From positions 71,586,286 through 71,650,285 of the forward strand of contig OZ018321.1 in NCBI GenBank assembly GCA_963969495.1: a stretch of 64,000 nt of DNA, in the 5' to 3' direction. Position 1 is the first letter of the stretch. Each line of letters opens with the position of its first letter. The stretch comes from Ceratothoa steindachneri (lineage: Eukaryota; Arthropoda; Malacostraca; Isopoda; Cymothoidae). The notes below the pieces were generated by a model that saw only the letters and a program-made list of their open reading frames with translations, did not search any database and was not told the DNA's origin. The translations under genes and the position numbers were made by a program. Below, one piece after another: positions 26,775 through 39,918 of the stretch.

Positions 26775-28344
26775 GAAGACTTTGATATTATTGCTGTCAC
26801 TGAGACATGAACTGAGACCACGAATATATCGAAGAGTTTAAACTATTCGGTTATAAGCTTCATAATTTAGGAGACCGCCAAATGTGTGAAACTAAAAAAT
26901 GATGATAGTATTCTCTTTTAAACACTTTGGACGTTAGGACTAAAAACAAAACTTCTGTGTGGCGAAAGTAGATTTTAATAAGGAAGAAAATGTCTTATGA
27001 ACTTTATAAATGATAGTGTTTTTCATTCAAAGTTGATGGGCCGTCACATGACCATGATGTATTGGATTTGATGTTGACTAGTGATGGAAATTGGGTTTTA
27101 AATGTACATGTTGGCGAATCATCTGAAATTTCTCAATTAATTCAAGACTTTAAATCTTGGATTTTCTTTTCTTCGTCGATTGCTTAAAACGTAAATTTGA
27201 AAGAAATGACGTACACTTTAAATGCATAAGAAATGTATGTAACATTTTAACCATCATTGATCATAAAAATAATGAGCTCGTGCCTTCTAACCTAGAGGTT
27301 TGACAAGATTTCGACAAGCGACTTGGAGAAATAAAAATTAACGAATGCATACGGAAATGTAACCAATGCTATAAAATTTTGAAGGCTTATAATAATATTG
27401 TTTCAAATAGAAATCGATATAATTTTAGCGTTATTTTGTAAAATGTAACATTAGGAGATCTCAAAGGAATTATGAAAAGGAATTAGCTTCGGCATCGAAA
27501 CGGAAACCTAAGAGATTTTATTGTTACATTAATGAACGTAAACCGATCAGGAATCGCATCAGCACCCTGAGGGATTCTGAATGTACGCTAAGTGGCGAAC
27601 CGACCCATGAGTTGAAGGCATTAAATTCACATTTACCTATAATCTCAGACTTAATTAATTTCGATGGAACATAAGAAAATTAAAATAGATAAATCACCAG
27701 GGCAGAAAGAGTATAACCATCTCACCTTTAAGAATTTAAAGCAAACTAGCAAAACATCTTTGTTTTATATTTTCACAAATTAATTAAGGATAATTGTTCC
27801 AAGATAGTTCAAAGAGTCAAATGTGACTCCGATTTTCAAAAAAGAGACTATAATAATATCGTAATTTAATACCAATCCTTAACTTCTTTTGTTTGTAAGC
27901 TCTTAGGATCTATTATTAGAGACAGAATCGCGGCACATTTGGAGTCAATTACCTAATTAATTCTATTCAGAAACGTTTTCTGCGTCCTCTCTCATATTTG
28001 AGTTAACTTTTGAGATTTTTTCACGATATAATTTCAAACTTTGACCAACATAAAGTGTCCATATAATTTTTCTTGATATTTAAGAGGATTTGAGTATAGT
28101 TCAACATAATAGACTTCTAATACAGTTAAAATCGCATAGTATAAGGATAAATGTACTTTAATAAATCGAAACCTGGTTGGACGAGCGATGTAGTAAATTT
28201 ACTCTGGGAAGTGTACAATATAGGGGGACATAATCAAATTACGGTAATGTTACAAAAAGATTTGGGTATATCATTTTTGAGCGACCTAAAATTTTCCAAA
28301 CATTGTGTTGTAGCAGCCAAGAACAGAACTTTGAGTTACATAGC
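26775..28344 (+). pseudogene. Jockey/CR1-type LINE ORF2, decayed
   Basis: Endonuclease: EDFDIIAVTET followed by a stop in place of Trp, and near 27036 GPSHDHDVLDLMLTSDGN. Linker: RRSQRNYEKELASASK, KRFYCYINERKPIRNRI, STLRDSE. RT: IDKSPGQ (27685), FKESNVTPIFKKE, RDRIAAHLES, and VHIIFLDI for the catalytic LDF box. Tail at 28151-28344: LQKDLGISFLSDLKFSKHC and KNRTLSYI, typical of this LINE type after the YADD box. Same family type as the element at the left edge. A long LTR interrupts it at 28345. Many stops; inactive. Confidence 0.8.
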
Positions 28345-29659
28345 TGTAGGGGAATCGTCACTCTCCTGTTCTCTCTCAGTGGAGACACGGGACGGTAACT
28401 GCAAAGACATCAGGGACCGGCACCATGAGGTCAACCTCGTAACCACAGCACCTCACCACTCGTCTCTATGAAAAGCCGAATGGTTTTAAACTGCAAGATC
28501 TCCCCTACGAAAGTATATTGAATTTCACCTCAAGTAAGGAATTGGAGACGCGTTTCTCTCAAGCTCTAAGGCCAACGGGAGCCGAGGTAAGACTTGCTGA
28601 GAAAAACCTTTGGAATAAGAACCCTCCTGCGGCTCGGCCACAAGCCCTCCCCCCTCCTACCCCTACCCCAGTGGCGTTAAGAGTGATAAATAACAAACAC
28701 TTGGGAAAAATGAGGTAGAATACGTGAGTCTCCAGGCTACGAAGCCCTCGACTATTGAGGCCGGGCTACCAAGACTGGACAGGTAGAATACGTGTGTCGC
28801 CAGACTACGATGTATCCCGCAAGAGAGGCAGAGATACCAAGGAGGTTAAGAAGCAGCTCATCCTCGAGCTAGTCCCTGGTTATCAAACCGAACCTTAAGT
28901 TAACTTGTTCAAGTTCAACTTACTCTCGTCAGAGAGACTCTTCATATCCTGATGCATCCTAAAGCCCAGGGATATTCCTCGTCTTTGAGGAATTACGAAA
29001 AGAAGAAGAAAAAGGCTTCCCCTCGAGCCCGTTACCCGGTGGTCACACCGAACTCTAAGTTAACTTGGTTTAAGAACCAAGTTCTCATTACTCTCGCCAT
29101 AGAGAGCCCGCCTACCCTAATGCCTCCTAAAGCACCGTGATTTTTCTCGCCCTTGAAGACTCCCCCATTAAATACCGTGTGGACCCCCATCTGCTACACT
29201 CGCCAAAGTACCTTGTGATCTCGACCTCCTCCAACAATCTGGTCGAAGCACGCGTCAAAGGACCTATTAGATTCCTGTGGTGTCTGAGGTTCATTGAGTT
29301 TAAGGTCAAACTCAAACCCGCCGCCAGAGCAACCAAGGTATTTAAACTCCAGTAGAGACAATTAGCCTATTTATTGTATGTTGAAGTGAGTAGCGAATTA
29401 GCCAATATTAGAGGGTCAAGTTAATTGAAGTAATTTTTGTGTATTTTAAAATTGCGTATTATTTATGTGGTTTATGATTTGTTTTTGTGTAGTAAATTGT
29501 TAAATTTAAAATAGAAGTTTATTTTTGGAAGTCCTGTGTGTTTCCTTATATCATTACGTGGTGAAGCGGCTCTGCCTTAAAACAACAGAAATTATGTCTC
29601 TTAGAACAAAGCCTACTTTATCAAAGAAGTATATTACAACCACAAGGTATACCACGACA
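28345..29659 (+). repeat. Third long LTR (solo or 5' remnant), gypsy-like
   Basis: Starts TGTAGGGGAATCG directly inside the LINE tail and ends CCACGACA, terminal sequences like those of gypsy B (TGTAGAGGGATCC ... CTACGACA). It is followed by AAAGTGGTGTCAAGTGTGG, similar to the TGGTGTC-type start of many gypsy interiors. It contains internal near-repeats (GGTAGAATACGTG near 28713 and 28782; ACCGAAC(C/T)(T/C)TAAGTTAACTTG near 28888 and 29047). No partner LTR or interior was found, so the call rests on ends, length (1315 bp) and context. Confidence 0.5.
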
Positions 29660-29752
29660 AAAGTGGTGTCAAGTGTGGAGTGATCAAAAGGGGCATTATA
29701 CGACAAAAGTGGGGTCTGGTGTGAGGTGATCAAAAGGGGTATTCTGTGACAA
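29654..29752 (+). repeat. 46-bp duplication at the LTR/interior junction
   Basis: ACGACAAAAGTGG(T/G)GTC ... GTGATCAAAAGGGG occurs twice, offset 46 bp. It contains the LTR end plus the putative primer-binding region. Confidence 0.85.
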
Positions 29753-29759
29753 TAGCCAT

Positions 29760-31345
29760 GAATTTTATATTTAAATCCTAAAAAAATATTACTCTAAAAT
29801 TGCAATTCAATTAGGGTCACTTTCGATCTCATCATCTTTGAAAAGATACTTTAACCTTAGAAGGTGGTGTTCAACGTAGAGCGACGAAATTTATTCTTTA
29901 ACTTAGGAATTAATCATAAAAAGCGATAGGGGAAGGGAACTTAATTTGCATCACTCAAAAATCGTCGAACCTGCGGTCAGCTCACCGAACTCTAAGATAC
30001 TAAATGAGTTTACTAATATATAGTCGTAGAATGAAATGTTATTTTATTTAAATAACTGAGCGGCCATGATATATAATGTCTTGAAGTTTTATTAAAAAAT
30101 CATTTAACAATGGGATGACTAAGAAGGTTACGCATTCATACAAAATTAATCTGTTATAAAATAATTTACCCTCGCCAAGTTGTTGAAAGCATTTTATTTA
30201 TAATGTTTAAGAATAGATTACTGGACATAATTTAATATATACGAGTATAATTGCTAATATGAGTAAACATTGCGTATAACTAATAGATAATATATATCTG
30301 CTTTTCCGTCAACTCTGAGCTTTTATTCACTATTCTTTATCTATGCTTGTAGACATTTGTGAATCGGAACTATATTTTTTTTAGCAATTTCGTAATCATT
30401 TATCGTTGAGTGATCATAGAACTCATTCAGATGGGAATTTTACAAAAACAGGCGGCTATTTAAATCCATGTTTCTGCGGGCAAATATTTTGTACCTTTGG
30501 TGGTTGTTGATGTTTACACTTTCCTTTCTTTCTTACACAAATCGAGGGTAGCAAAATGAGGGGTAAATGAGTTTATCATTCGTCTACGTTTGCTGAGTAC
30601 ATGCGTGTACATATAACATTTAAAGTTTAAATATGCAATTATGATATGAAAGAGAATATTTTGTTTGCAATATATTTTTTTAAACATCGATACAATATAC
30701 CAAAATTGAAAACTTTCAAAAGGAAACTATAGGATTTGATATTTACGGATAATAGAGCTTATAGCGTAAATAATTTTTAATAGGCTTATTTAGAACTGGA
30801 AAATATTTTTTATACGCCTCGCAAAAAAAAACAATTAAATCCTCCTGGTGTCTCAGACCAAACGAATGGAATTTCCTTTTCAAACGGTCCCTAAGAGTTA
30901 AATTATTATAAATAATATAAGTCACTGAAAAGTAAACAGTTACGACCCCTAAACTTGCACTAGCCAATTCAGTCAACATTTTACTCTAAATTGCACCCAG
31001 CTGTGATGTAAATAATTTTAACCATCCACTAGTATATGGTTAAATATTATTCATGGCTGATTTTCAAATAAATCAATATATGAACTTGGAAAATTATAGG
31101 TAATCAAATAACTATATAGTGTATCTTATACAACGAGAAGCAAGTAATATTTCGGTAAAACTATCTTCATTTCCCTTCAAGCTAGTAGAAAGCTAGCTTT
31201 CTTTTAGCTAAATACATGTAAAATTGTTTGAAAAAAACAGGAAGAAATGGTGTCCATAGTTTAGTGCTGAAAGCTTAATCATTGTAATTGATGAGCACAA
31301 TCATAGCACAAGAAGTATTCATATGTAATCCCAATCAGAATTAGG
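29760..31345. other. No gene recognised
   Basis: AT-rich. A minus-strand frame at 30743-30979 has a hydrophobic start and a basic middle but matches nothing I know. Confidence 0.45.
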
Positions 31346-31351
31346 GAACAA

Positions 31352-32846
31352 AAGCCATGGCCAAAATTTTCGAACACATGAAAGGTTTATGAAATTAAAT
31401 AAATTCAAGGTCATAAAGTTTTAATATAACAGTGAAATAATGAGTAATACATAAAAATAAGTTATTTATTCCCCAAACAATCAACAAGAATTAGAAAAAA
31501 GTGGCCAAAGGATATAACATGAGCAACATGTAACATATAAGCAGATGAAGCATTGTGACGATCATAGCAACGCCAAACTGATACAGGTACTTCAGCAGCG
31601 TGTTTAGAGACTATTTTCAATAAAGTGAGGATTTATTCTTCGAGACATGATCTACATGAGGGGGCGACAGCTAAGGATTGTGATGCTGACCCACCCCCTG
31701 GTGATGACTGCCTCAGTGGTCCATTTGGATACTGGCTGACAACTTCTTGCAGCCTCTTTCAGGTCTTGCCAAAGGTTTTCCAGTGGATTCATATCTCTAA
31801 ACTGAGGTGACCAGTCCATCACCGAGATATTGTTGCCCCAGGACAAATGTGACATTGACATTTTCATGCTTGAAAAATCGCATTCCCGGCATTCCTGTGG
31901 GCAGCATAAAATCTCTCAGGACAAGTTGGTACTTCTCTGAATTCATGGTTCCATCGCAAGCGGTGAGACGACCCACTCCTGAACTTCACATGTAGCCTTA
32001 TACTATTACACAGCGGCTACTATGCATTATTATTGGCACTATAAACTATCGATTCCACTGTTCCCATAGTCCCATGTGTAATCTAACCTTACCTGGGGTC
32101 GAGAACAATTGGAACTTGGACTCGTCAGACGATAAGACACCTCTCCCCTAACGCATGCTCCAGTTGCCCTAAGCACGTTCCCAATCCAGTCGACGTCGCT
32201 TCTGCCCAAGGTTGAACACCTGCTTCTGGCGGGCTTTACATGAATTCAAGCCTTGTGTAAGCAGTCTGCGACAGACTACACTGATGGATGCATAAAACTG
32301 GTTGCCCTCTGTTCATCCCCAAAGGCTCATACAATGCAGAAAACTGTCGTTACGTTGACTACTGACACTGGATCATCCAAAATGATGTTGTTATTGGAGG
32401 TTCCCTCTTTCTCGGATCCTCTTCAACACTTCTTTCACTTCAAAATGTGACCTGCTGATCCGCCTGGTGGTTTTTCGATAGCTGAGGCCCTTTTTGTGGA
32501 GCGTGTGTATCAGCCTTCTTTCCTCTACGGTATATTTACGTTTTTTTGTCATTATCATATCATTATCAGATCCTTTCGACATGAAATATCACATTATATA
32601 ACAAATATAATGTGATATATAAAGATATTTTAACTGTAACATAGCGCATACTGATACCAGAATTTCTTATTTTTCAATAGCATCGCCATTTTAGATATTT
32701 TTAAAAAAAGTTATAAGGAAGCTTGTACATTTATTTTGCCTTCCGGTTATATTGGAAACATGCATGCAAACCTACATCAACATATTAATATACATATTTA
32801 TAGAATAAGAATAATTTCAGGTGTCCAAACACTTTTGGCTGCGGCC
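31352..32846 (-). mobile_element. Tc1-like DNA transposon
   Basis: Imperfect inverted ends: GGCCAAAATTTTCGAACACATG on the left and CAGGTGTCCAAACACTTTTGGC on the right, which match as inverted repeats with a few mismatches. They enclose about 1.5 kb with a Tc1-type transposase on the minus strand. The exact outer ends and the TA target could not be fixed. Confidence 0.7.
31556..32582 (-). pseudogene. Tc1-like transposase (DD34E type), broken
   Basis: N-terminus MSKGSDNDMIM, then a helix-turn-helix (TVEERRLIHTLHKKGLSYRKT, ... VLKRIRERGNLQ). The catalytic domain reads LSSDESKFQLF (first Asp), GVGRLTACDGTMNSEKY, and NISVMDWSPQFRDMNPLENLW with the final Glu. The middle Asp box (usually HDN) reads HEN, so it is mutated. 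Several stops and frame changes lie between. In the family it cuts and rejoins at TA. Inactive copy. Confidence 0.85.
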
Positions 32847-34630
32847 ATCGAACTTTTGCGTTATTATCTGGACAAAGGGGTGAGAGAGAAACAAACGAGA
32901 TATGCACATATACTATGGGATTGTTTTCTTGACTGTTGGGTCGAAATTTAACAGAAATATTTGGTTTCTTTGGTGAGTAGGATGCCAATAATATGCTCTT
33001 TAGTTATTGATTAAATAATTTTATTGCTCTCTAAAACTGTTTTTTTAAGTAACTTAGTCTTCTATCTTGACTCAAGATTATAGAAGCCAGAACCAAAATT
33101 TGGTCAAACTTCAGAAGACCTACGCTGTATTTTTAGTGTTATACAAGTAGTCACGGTCTTTTGAGCCATTACAGTCGGCAGATATGGTTTCAGTTTGGCG
33201 CGGAAAGTACATATTTTTAAGATATTATACCTTAAAGGAGTTAAAGTTGACATTTAAATATGGCGAACCTTGATTTTTAATGAGAAAATAACCCATTATT
33301 TTCACACATTGGCAACTCTTATTTCAAACATTGGCGAGCAGTTAAAAGAACGCGATACTTGCGAACTCGGATTGTTGTACTTTAATAAACGAAGCGCGGC
33401 TTGATTATAATAGTGAAAAGTTGAGATGGATTAGCGTTTGTCGTGGAGTGATTATCTATTAGGTAATTTAAGACGATTATAGTGCCACCGATATTTAGCA
33501 ATTACCTTTTGCATTCAAAGCTGGTGTTAACCTTTCGAATTAGGAATATTACGAGTTTTAAAACTAACGAAATATTTTTAATTTCTGGCCAAAATAGCTT
33601 AAAGTAAGCGGCAAAATCGTCTTTATTATTTCGATAAACGTGCAGACCCGATCGCAATAATTTTAGACCAGAAATAGTGCCTCTTATCATGCGCCCCTAA
33701 ACTGAAGTATTACCCAAATGCATATACGAATAATCTATAAATAAATAGTAAGTACGTTAAAACAGTACTAATGGGTTTTGTCGGCATTTTAGTCATCCTT
33801 TAAAGGCTTCGTTTTCGTGCGGAAAGCAGTTATTTTTTAAATAGTATCGCAGCAAATAGAGTCATACTCAGAGTGCTAGTATCTCAACAATAAGTGCATT
33901 CCGCGCCTAACCGAAGCCGAAAATGATGATTAGAATGTCAAAAAGACCATTAGTACTGAAATTGATAATGGTTAAACTGCTAGTGAGATCGGCAAGTCTT
34001 TCAGTTTATCTTACTCTCACACAGGATCCAATAACATTAGATGAGTGAGATGAATTACTAATGCAAACTACGGAAACTCTTTTATATATTTGCGTAGCTC
34101 CTTTTGTATGACAATCGCAATATTTTAATTACTAAGGTGTGTTTAACAGTTTTCCGCTAAAATCCTTTTCTTAGAGCAAAACATTTACCTCAAAGTGAAT
34201 CAAACATGCAACTTCAAACTACGCGTCTCTTTCACTTTCAGTGACTGTTTTCAGTCCCTATTCATGCCGTCGTTCAGAGATTGGATGTAATTCAAACTAT
34301 TTATCTCCTCAATCTTATGCCATTTCCTTTCAAATAAGGTTGCACGAAACCTCAATAAAAGAATCATACCAACTGAAGTAATGCCTCACCACTACCACCT
34401 CCAATTCTTACGAAGTGTCACCAACTGGTTGGTATATTTGAAAATAATAACGCAATTGCAGAAGTTACTCCAAGTTGATCTTGCATAGAACTAAAATAAG
34501 GATCTAGATTCTACGTGATGTAGTCACGCTCAAAGAATATCAGTCAAAATGAGCAAATTACTCCAAGGAAGGTGTGAATAAGATTCAAGTGAGTGGCTGT
34601 GAAGAAGTGGATGGAGCAGATTTATTTAAT
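32847..34630. other. No gene recognised
   Basis: AT-rich sequence, no supported frame or repeat. Confidence 0.45.
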
Positions 34631-34635
34631 AAAGA

Positions 34636-34705
34636 ATCTTAAATTGATCGAAACGCAGGTGATTTATTTTGAATTGAACGAAACGCAGGTGCTTATTCTT
34701 AAATT
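34636..34705. repeat. Two-copy ~34-bp tandem repeat
   Basis: AATTGATCGAAACGCAGGTG and AATTGAACGAAACGCAGGTG occur in tandem, each followed by a T-rich stretch. Confidence 0.8.
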
Positions 34706-35664
34706 GTAAATATTTAGATCGTCTTTTAGTAGATCATAACTTACTTTAAATTTAGTTTACTTTACTTTAGAAGTTCTTTTCTTTTATTGTTCTTGATCTT
34801 AACTTTAGTTCAATCTAGACACCGTCATGGCAGAATTAGTGTTTCAAAAAACAATTCTATCTTTACTTAACCTAACCTAACCCATTTCCAAGCTTATGTA
34901 ATCATATAACTTAAATATTTTTCTATTCAATAAAACTTTCGTTAGTAATTTGCAATATTTTATTTTCTCTTACAAGTCACCTTGTCATTCGTTAACAGCG
35001 TAGGTGTCTTTTATTGTATTGTGACCTAACTAGGTGCCTAACCTTCAAATGAATGGCTTTAGGTGCCTAATCTTAAATTGATCCAAGGCATTTAAAAAGA
35101 ATCATTTAGAGAGAATAAAACACCATTTAGCTTCATTAGCAACATTTATTTAGCATTGAGAATCCGCAAATGGGAATTAATACTTTGACATATTCACTCA
35201 CAATTTCAACTGCAGGCAAACATTTACCAACATATGTTTCAGCTCAAATAAAAAAAATAGCCAGGTGCTAATTGCGCAGATTTGTGTGCAATAATTCATA
35301 ATTATGTTTGTGCATATTTACGAGTAGGTAAATTCGCCGAACAAGTATCTATGGCTTATATCAATTAGCCGTATTTGTTATACTCGATGCGATTTTTATT
35401 CCATCTCTATCATTGTCCAGTATATTTTCTTATTTAAAATATAAAATTCAAGCAACTAACTTATTAATTTGTGAACTTATGAAATCATCGATTCTTATAT
35501 TCCCATGATTTGCTCAATGTTAAGTTTGGAAGTAACAACTCCCTAATGTAGCAAATGTCTTTAAATGTGTCAGCCATCCATAATTTTAGGAGAACTTTAC
35601 CACTCCTCAGAAATATTTGGGAAGACAAAACACCCTCCTACCAACGACTCTCCCTCACTCAGCG
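34706..35664. other. No gene recognised
   Basis: AT-rich sequence up to the left target duplication of the hAT element. Contains a short CCTAACCTAACCC string near 34867, too short to call telomeric. Confidence 0.45.
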
Positions 35665-36303
35665 CCGTGAGTTAGAGTCCTGCATGGGTACGGGTAAGCC
35701 CATGGGCTCGTGTATGGCCCGACCCGCGGGCGGGTACGGGTGGGCCGAATAATGTTTATAAAAGCTAGCGCGGGGGCCAAATCATGTTTAGAAAAGACAG
35801 CCGGCGTCAATCACCTGCGCCTTCGCGCAGGCTCGCCTGATTGGTCGGTGGTGCAAGCACCAACCCCTGGCCAAGGATAGAAGTTCATTATATGTCAGTT
35901 TTATCAACGCAAAGTTGGTGCTGAAATCAGCTGAAATGACTAGGATAGGAATGGAGGATTGGAAGATGGCAACTAATTTTTTTTACCAAATAGAATTTAG
36001 GTATGTATAGGTTACATAATTATAATGAAAAATCACAGCCAAAAAATATTTACATTTTATTTATTACATAAAATAGTGAAACTTTGTTTGAACGATGATA
36101 AAGACATTTTTAACACAAGTATTTTCTGGAACAAACTGGCGATTTATTTTAGCTATGCTACTATCATGTTTGGTCTGCTTGCCTCTAACAGTCTGGCAAA
36201 CCCTTTTGTAAATAATGTTTCAAGTCGAATTTGTTCGTGATGATCTGACCATTTATGTGTAATTAGTGCATAATTTGCAACCAATACTTGTCAATTACAT
36301 TAA

Positions 36304-36600
36304 TTGCTTATTATTATTATCTTATCCTATGTTATACATTTTAGTAAAATTGCCCCCAAAGTCCAAAATCTTATAAGTGAAGCAGTAATTAAGTCAAAAC
36401 TCTGTTCGGGTGAATTAATTTTACAACCAGTTTCAAACATAAAAAGCAAAGTATGGGATAATTTTGACTTAGTTATTGATAACAACGGTAAAAAGAAACA
36501 AGGATTTGTTCAATGTAAAAAGTGCAAAAAGATCTGACCTATAATCATTCTAGAGGCACTTCCCATCTCTCTCGTCACAAATGTGGCACAAGTATAATTA
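36304..36600 (+). pseudogene. BED zinc finger of the outer hAT transposase
   Basis: Reads KSKVWDNFDLVIDNNGKKK then VQCKKCKKI, and after a one-base frameshift near 36534 LTYNHSRGTSHLSRHKCGT. This is a complete BED signature: aromatic WDNF, C-x2-C and H-x4-H/C. BED fingers bind the transposon ends in hAT transposases. Homology ends near 36600, where the inner hAT begins. Confidence 0.85.
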
Positions 36601-36659
36601 CTAATTTAGGATTTGATGACATTTTAACTTAGGTACTGCAAAAAAAATAAAAGTTCCAT

Positions 36660-39620
36660 AGAATGGAATTTCAGTTAGTTATTTATATCAGCATTACATT
36701 TAAGTAATATCAGTTGCTGAAGTGTTTCGTCAGATAAAGAAACCCGTTTTAGAGGTAAGGTCAATCCTCCTAAAGAGAAAAGCCCTTTTATTTAAAAAAT
36801 AACTTTTTTAGGTTTGGATATCTATCAAAACTTTGAATTGTTTTATTTGAATCCTAAAAGTAACTGAACAATTCTAAGTCTACGGTTGATCATGTTTGAG
36901 TAGGTTTTGTAAATCCAAAATAATCGTCACTGTCCGATACACTACTGGATGATTCAGCTTCGGGTCCCTCTGCTAAATTCTCAATCACTTGAATCATAAT
37001 ATTTTTAACAGAGTCTTGGTGGCTTGATCTGTCCCATAAAATAGTGATATCTAACTAGCGAAGTTTGAAGAATGGAAAGCTTGTTGATGCGATAATGGCA
37101 TCTGTAACGCTGGCTTCATTTGCCAAGGTCAAATAAGATTGGTAGCGCTTTTCAAAGCCCTTAGTGACTACATTTAGAAGAGGTTGGCAAAGTTTAAGAG
37201 AGCGTGACTGAAGGCTCTTCAGCTTTTTCTCCACAGTAAGCAAAGTAGGGAGCAATTCTCCATAAAAACAGTTTTGTTCTCCCTTTTTGTGATCAATTGC
37301 CACTGCAATATGAGCCAAAACTGAGACATACTCCCAAAGAAATTCAATTTCGTGACTTCTAAACACTGGAATTTCAAGTAACGTCATGAGTTGATGTAAT
37401 TTGTCCTTGCGTTTTAAAAGCAATGGCAATGCATCAAACAGAGAGTTCCACCTTTTAATGCAAGGCACCTTTAATGAGCAGTTGAAAAAGGTTTTGATAA
37501 TCTCTGCTGATTTTGGACGACCGCTTTTGTTTCATAATACTGAGAACTTCCCCATCGCAGCATGATTGATATTTTCAAAATAAGATATTTTTCAGTGCTT
37601 GTTTTTCATCAGTCGTGGCGACGAGACTGAGTGTGTGTGAAGTACAGCGCACGTGCTTATGTAGACTGAAGCTGCATGGGTCAGACGAAATATCTTTTTC
37701 CTGAGCTAAGGCACTTCTCATTAAGAAACGATCCTTCAACTCGTGCTCACCCTGATCTTCTTCACCTACCTGGATTCCATCTTCTAAATCTGCGGACACA
37801 TTTGCAGCAGTGACTGCAAATTCCTTAAACGCTTTAACGAAATTAGAGCCCTTATCAGTGATGGTACTTGTGATTTTCTGCAGTGGGATATCATATTCAT
37901 TGATGATATTCTCCATATGTTCAGCAATCTTGATGTAGTTATGTTCTCCTTTGAAGCGACAGCATGCCAATACTTCACTGTGACGGACAAGAGCAACTTC
38001 CTCAAGCTGGAAAAAAAATGAAATAACAGTTCAATGTTTGTCTCATAAATGTTTCCATAAATTTTACATATTAATATAATCGAGATAAATTCCACAAACA
38101 AATAGGTCTACTTTCAGCCAAGAGCTGATAACTCACTAACTGTAAAGACATTTTTAATTTCATATTTCATAAAGAGCAAAATTTTAACATACCCAATAAA
38201 CTGTAACGCCCAAAAAACTAAGGTGAAGAGTTGACCAAATACCTGCAGTAAGACATGAGTAAGAGGTGCTGTCTAGTTTATTCTTCAGTAGAGCTTTTGT
38301 CACTTTCTCTTCTATATGATTTCGGCCTAGCGTCCGCCTTGAAATAACATCAACTAAAGAATTTAGACCTGCGGTAGTGGAATGTGTGATTATTGTGAGT
38401 GAAATGAGAATATATGGTATGCATATAAAATTTTATATATAAAACGTAGTTATATGAATATCCTATAGTTATATAGGACTCGTAAATTAATTCATAAATA
38501 TATTATTAGTCCTTCATATTCAGAATTACATAGTAAAATATTGACTTTCAGTAGTGTTAGGAATATATACATTATCAAGCTTTATTTCCTACATTTTAAC
38601 AGGTGGGCATGATAGTTTTGACATAATGATATACAGGTATTACTACTATAACGAAATAGATCGTTGTAGGAATTCATCTAATAACTACATATAATCGTTC
38701 AATAATTGTACTAATTATTCATGAAACTTTTGTATTTAATAATACCTTCAACTAGATGATAGCGCCCTTTAAGTATATATGTATGTGGATTCTCATGAAA
38801 TTATTGCAATATATTAACCTTTGTTGTTTGTATGTCTTTCTTAATTTAACTTCGTTATATACCTACGTAGTGACCAATGATCCGAACGCTATATTATTTG
38901 GGCGTTATAAAAGCTTAACCTGTACTACTAATATTATAATTGTAAACAACATTTGTAACTCATAACTCACCTTTAATTAATCTCACAAATGCTGGTTGCT
39001 GCATGGTTGATAGGGGATGCACAGCTTGTATGATAAAATCTTCAATCAACTTATCAACAAAAGATTGTTTGACCTTCTCAATATCCACCGCAAAACGCTC
39101 CGGTAATGTTTTTACTTTAACTCCGCTGCATGAAGAACCATCGTCTAGTACTAAACATTTTCGTTTTGAATCTTTTATTTGAGCTGTCACATAGTTATCC
39201 GCTTTTTGCACCAAAGCAGTATGCTTTCTCTGTTGATAAATGTACATGATCAGATAATTGAAGGACATTTGTTTCACGTTGCCATAATTCACGTTAAATT
39301 CAATCATAATATACTAGAAATAAAGGTGTTTCAAACGGAATCAGGTAGGTTCGTGCATGGTAAACGTATGTTAATTAACATTATTGTTAACTACTAGCAA
39401 TTTGGCAATTTTTTTAAATAAGAATTAGTGAAACTTTTCAATTCAATTAAGTAACATATAATTAGCTTAAATAAATTCTTACCTTCAAATGAATGCATAG
39501 ATTTGAAGTGGCATTGCTCGCCACAGAGATTTCGCCATTGCATGATGTACATACTCACTTCACCTTTTTCCTTCGGAAGGTTTCACTCTAAGAAATTTAC
39601 CATTTAGTAAATAATGACTA
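36660..39620 (-). pseudogene. Inner hAT transposase gene with introns, decayed
   Basis: Reads on the minus strand as at least four exons. BED finger end about 39560-39488: CTSCNGEISVASNATSNL, IHLKRKH. Next exon about 39218-38971 ends RLIKG at a GTGAGT donor. Exon 38368-38193 opens after a CAG acceptor (SLVDVISRRTLGRN, CLTAGIWSTLHLSFLGVTVYW) and ends at GTATGT. Exon from 38006 after TTTTTCCAG (LEEVALVRHSEVLACCRFKG, ITSTITDKGSNFVKAF, HVRCTSHTLSL). The junction phases agree (1 then 0). Later: VPCIKRWNSLFDAL (37.4 kb), FPFFKLR then a stop for Trp, and a dimerisation domain GLFSLGGLTLPLKRVSLSD near 36750. Frameshifts near 37500 and several stops make it inactive. Confidence 0.85.
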
Positions 39621-39918
39621 TAGTTACATGATTCTTTATGTTCCTCGTATTTATTATTTTCTAATCTCTGCATTTCACACTCTTTCGATGAAGCTGAAGT
39701 TGCTATGCGGCAGTTGAAATAACGCTTAGCGCTCTCAATATACAACCAAACACAACTGTGACTATCTGTTAACTTAATTTAAACTAATAGCAATCTTCCT
39801 TCACTCGCTCAACATAAGAAAATTCATGTTGTATTTAACGACAAGGAGAGAGTAACCTGTTCATCTCCGGTAAGAGTTAAGACTTCATAATTTGATGAAT
39901 GAGAAGACTTGCAATGCC

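Noticed and set aside
30743..30979. 78-codon minus-strand frame with a hydrophobic N-terminus, possible host exon
   Set aside because: No recognisable family, no splice-linked partner exon, no repeat relationship.
34860..34880. CCTAACCTAACCC, resembling the arthropod telomere repeat
   Set aside because: Barely two units, no array; likely chance in AT-rich sequence.
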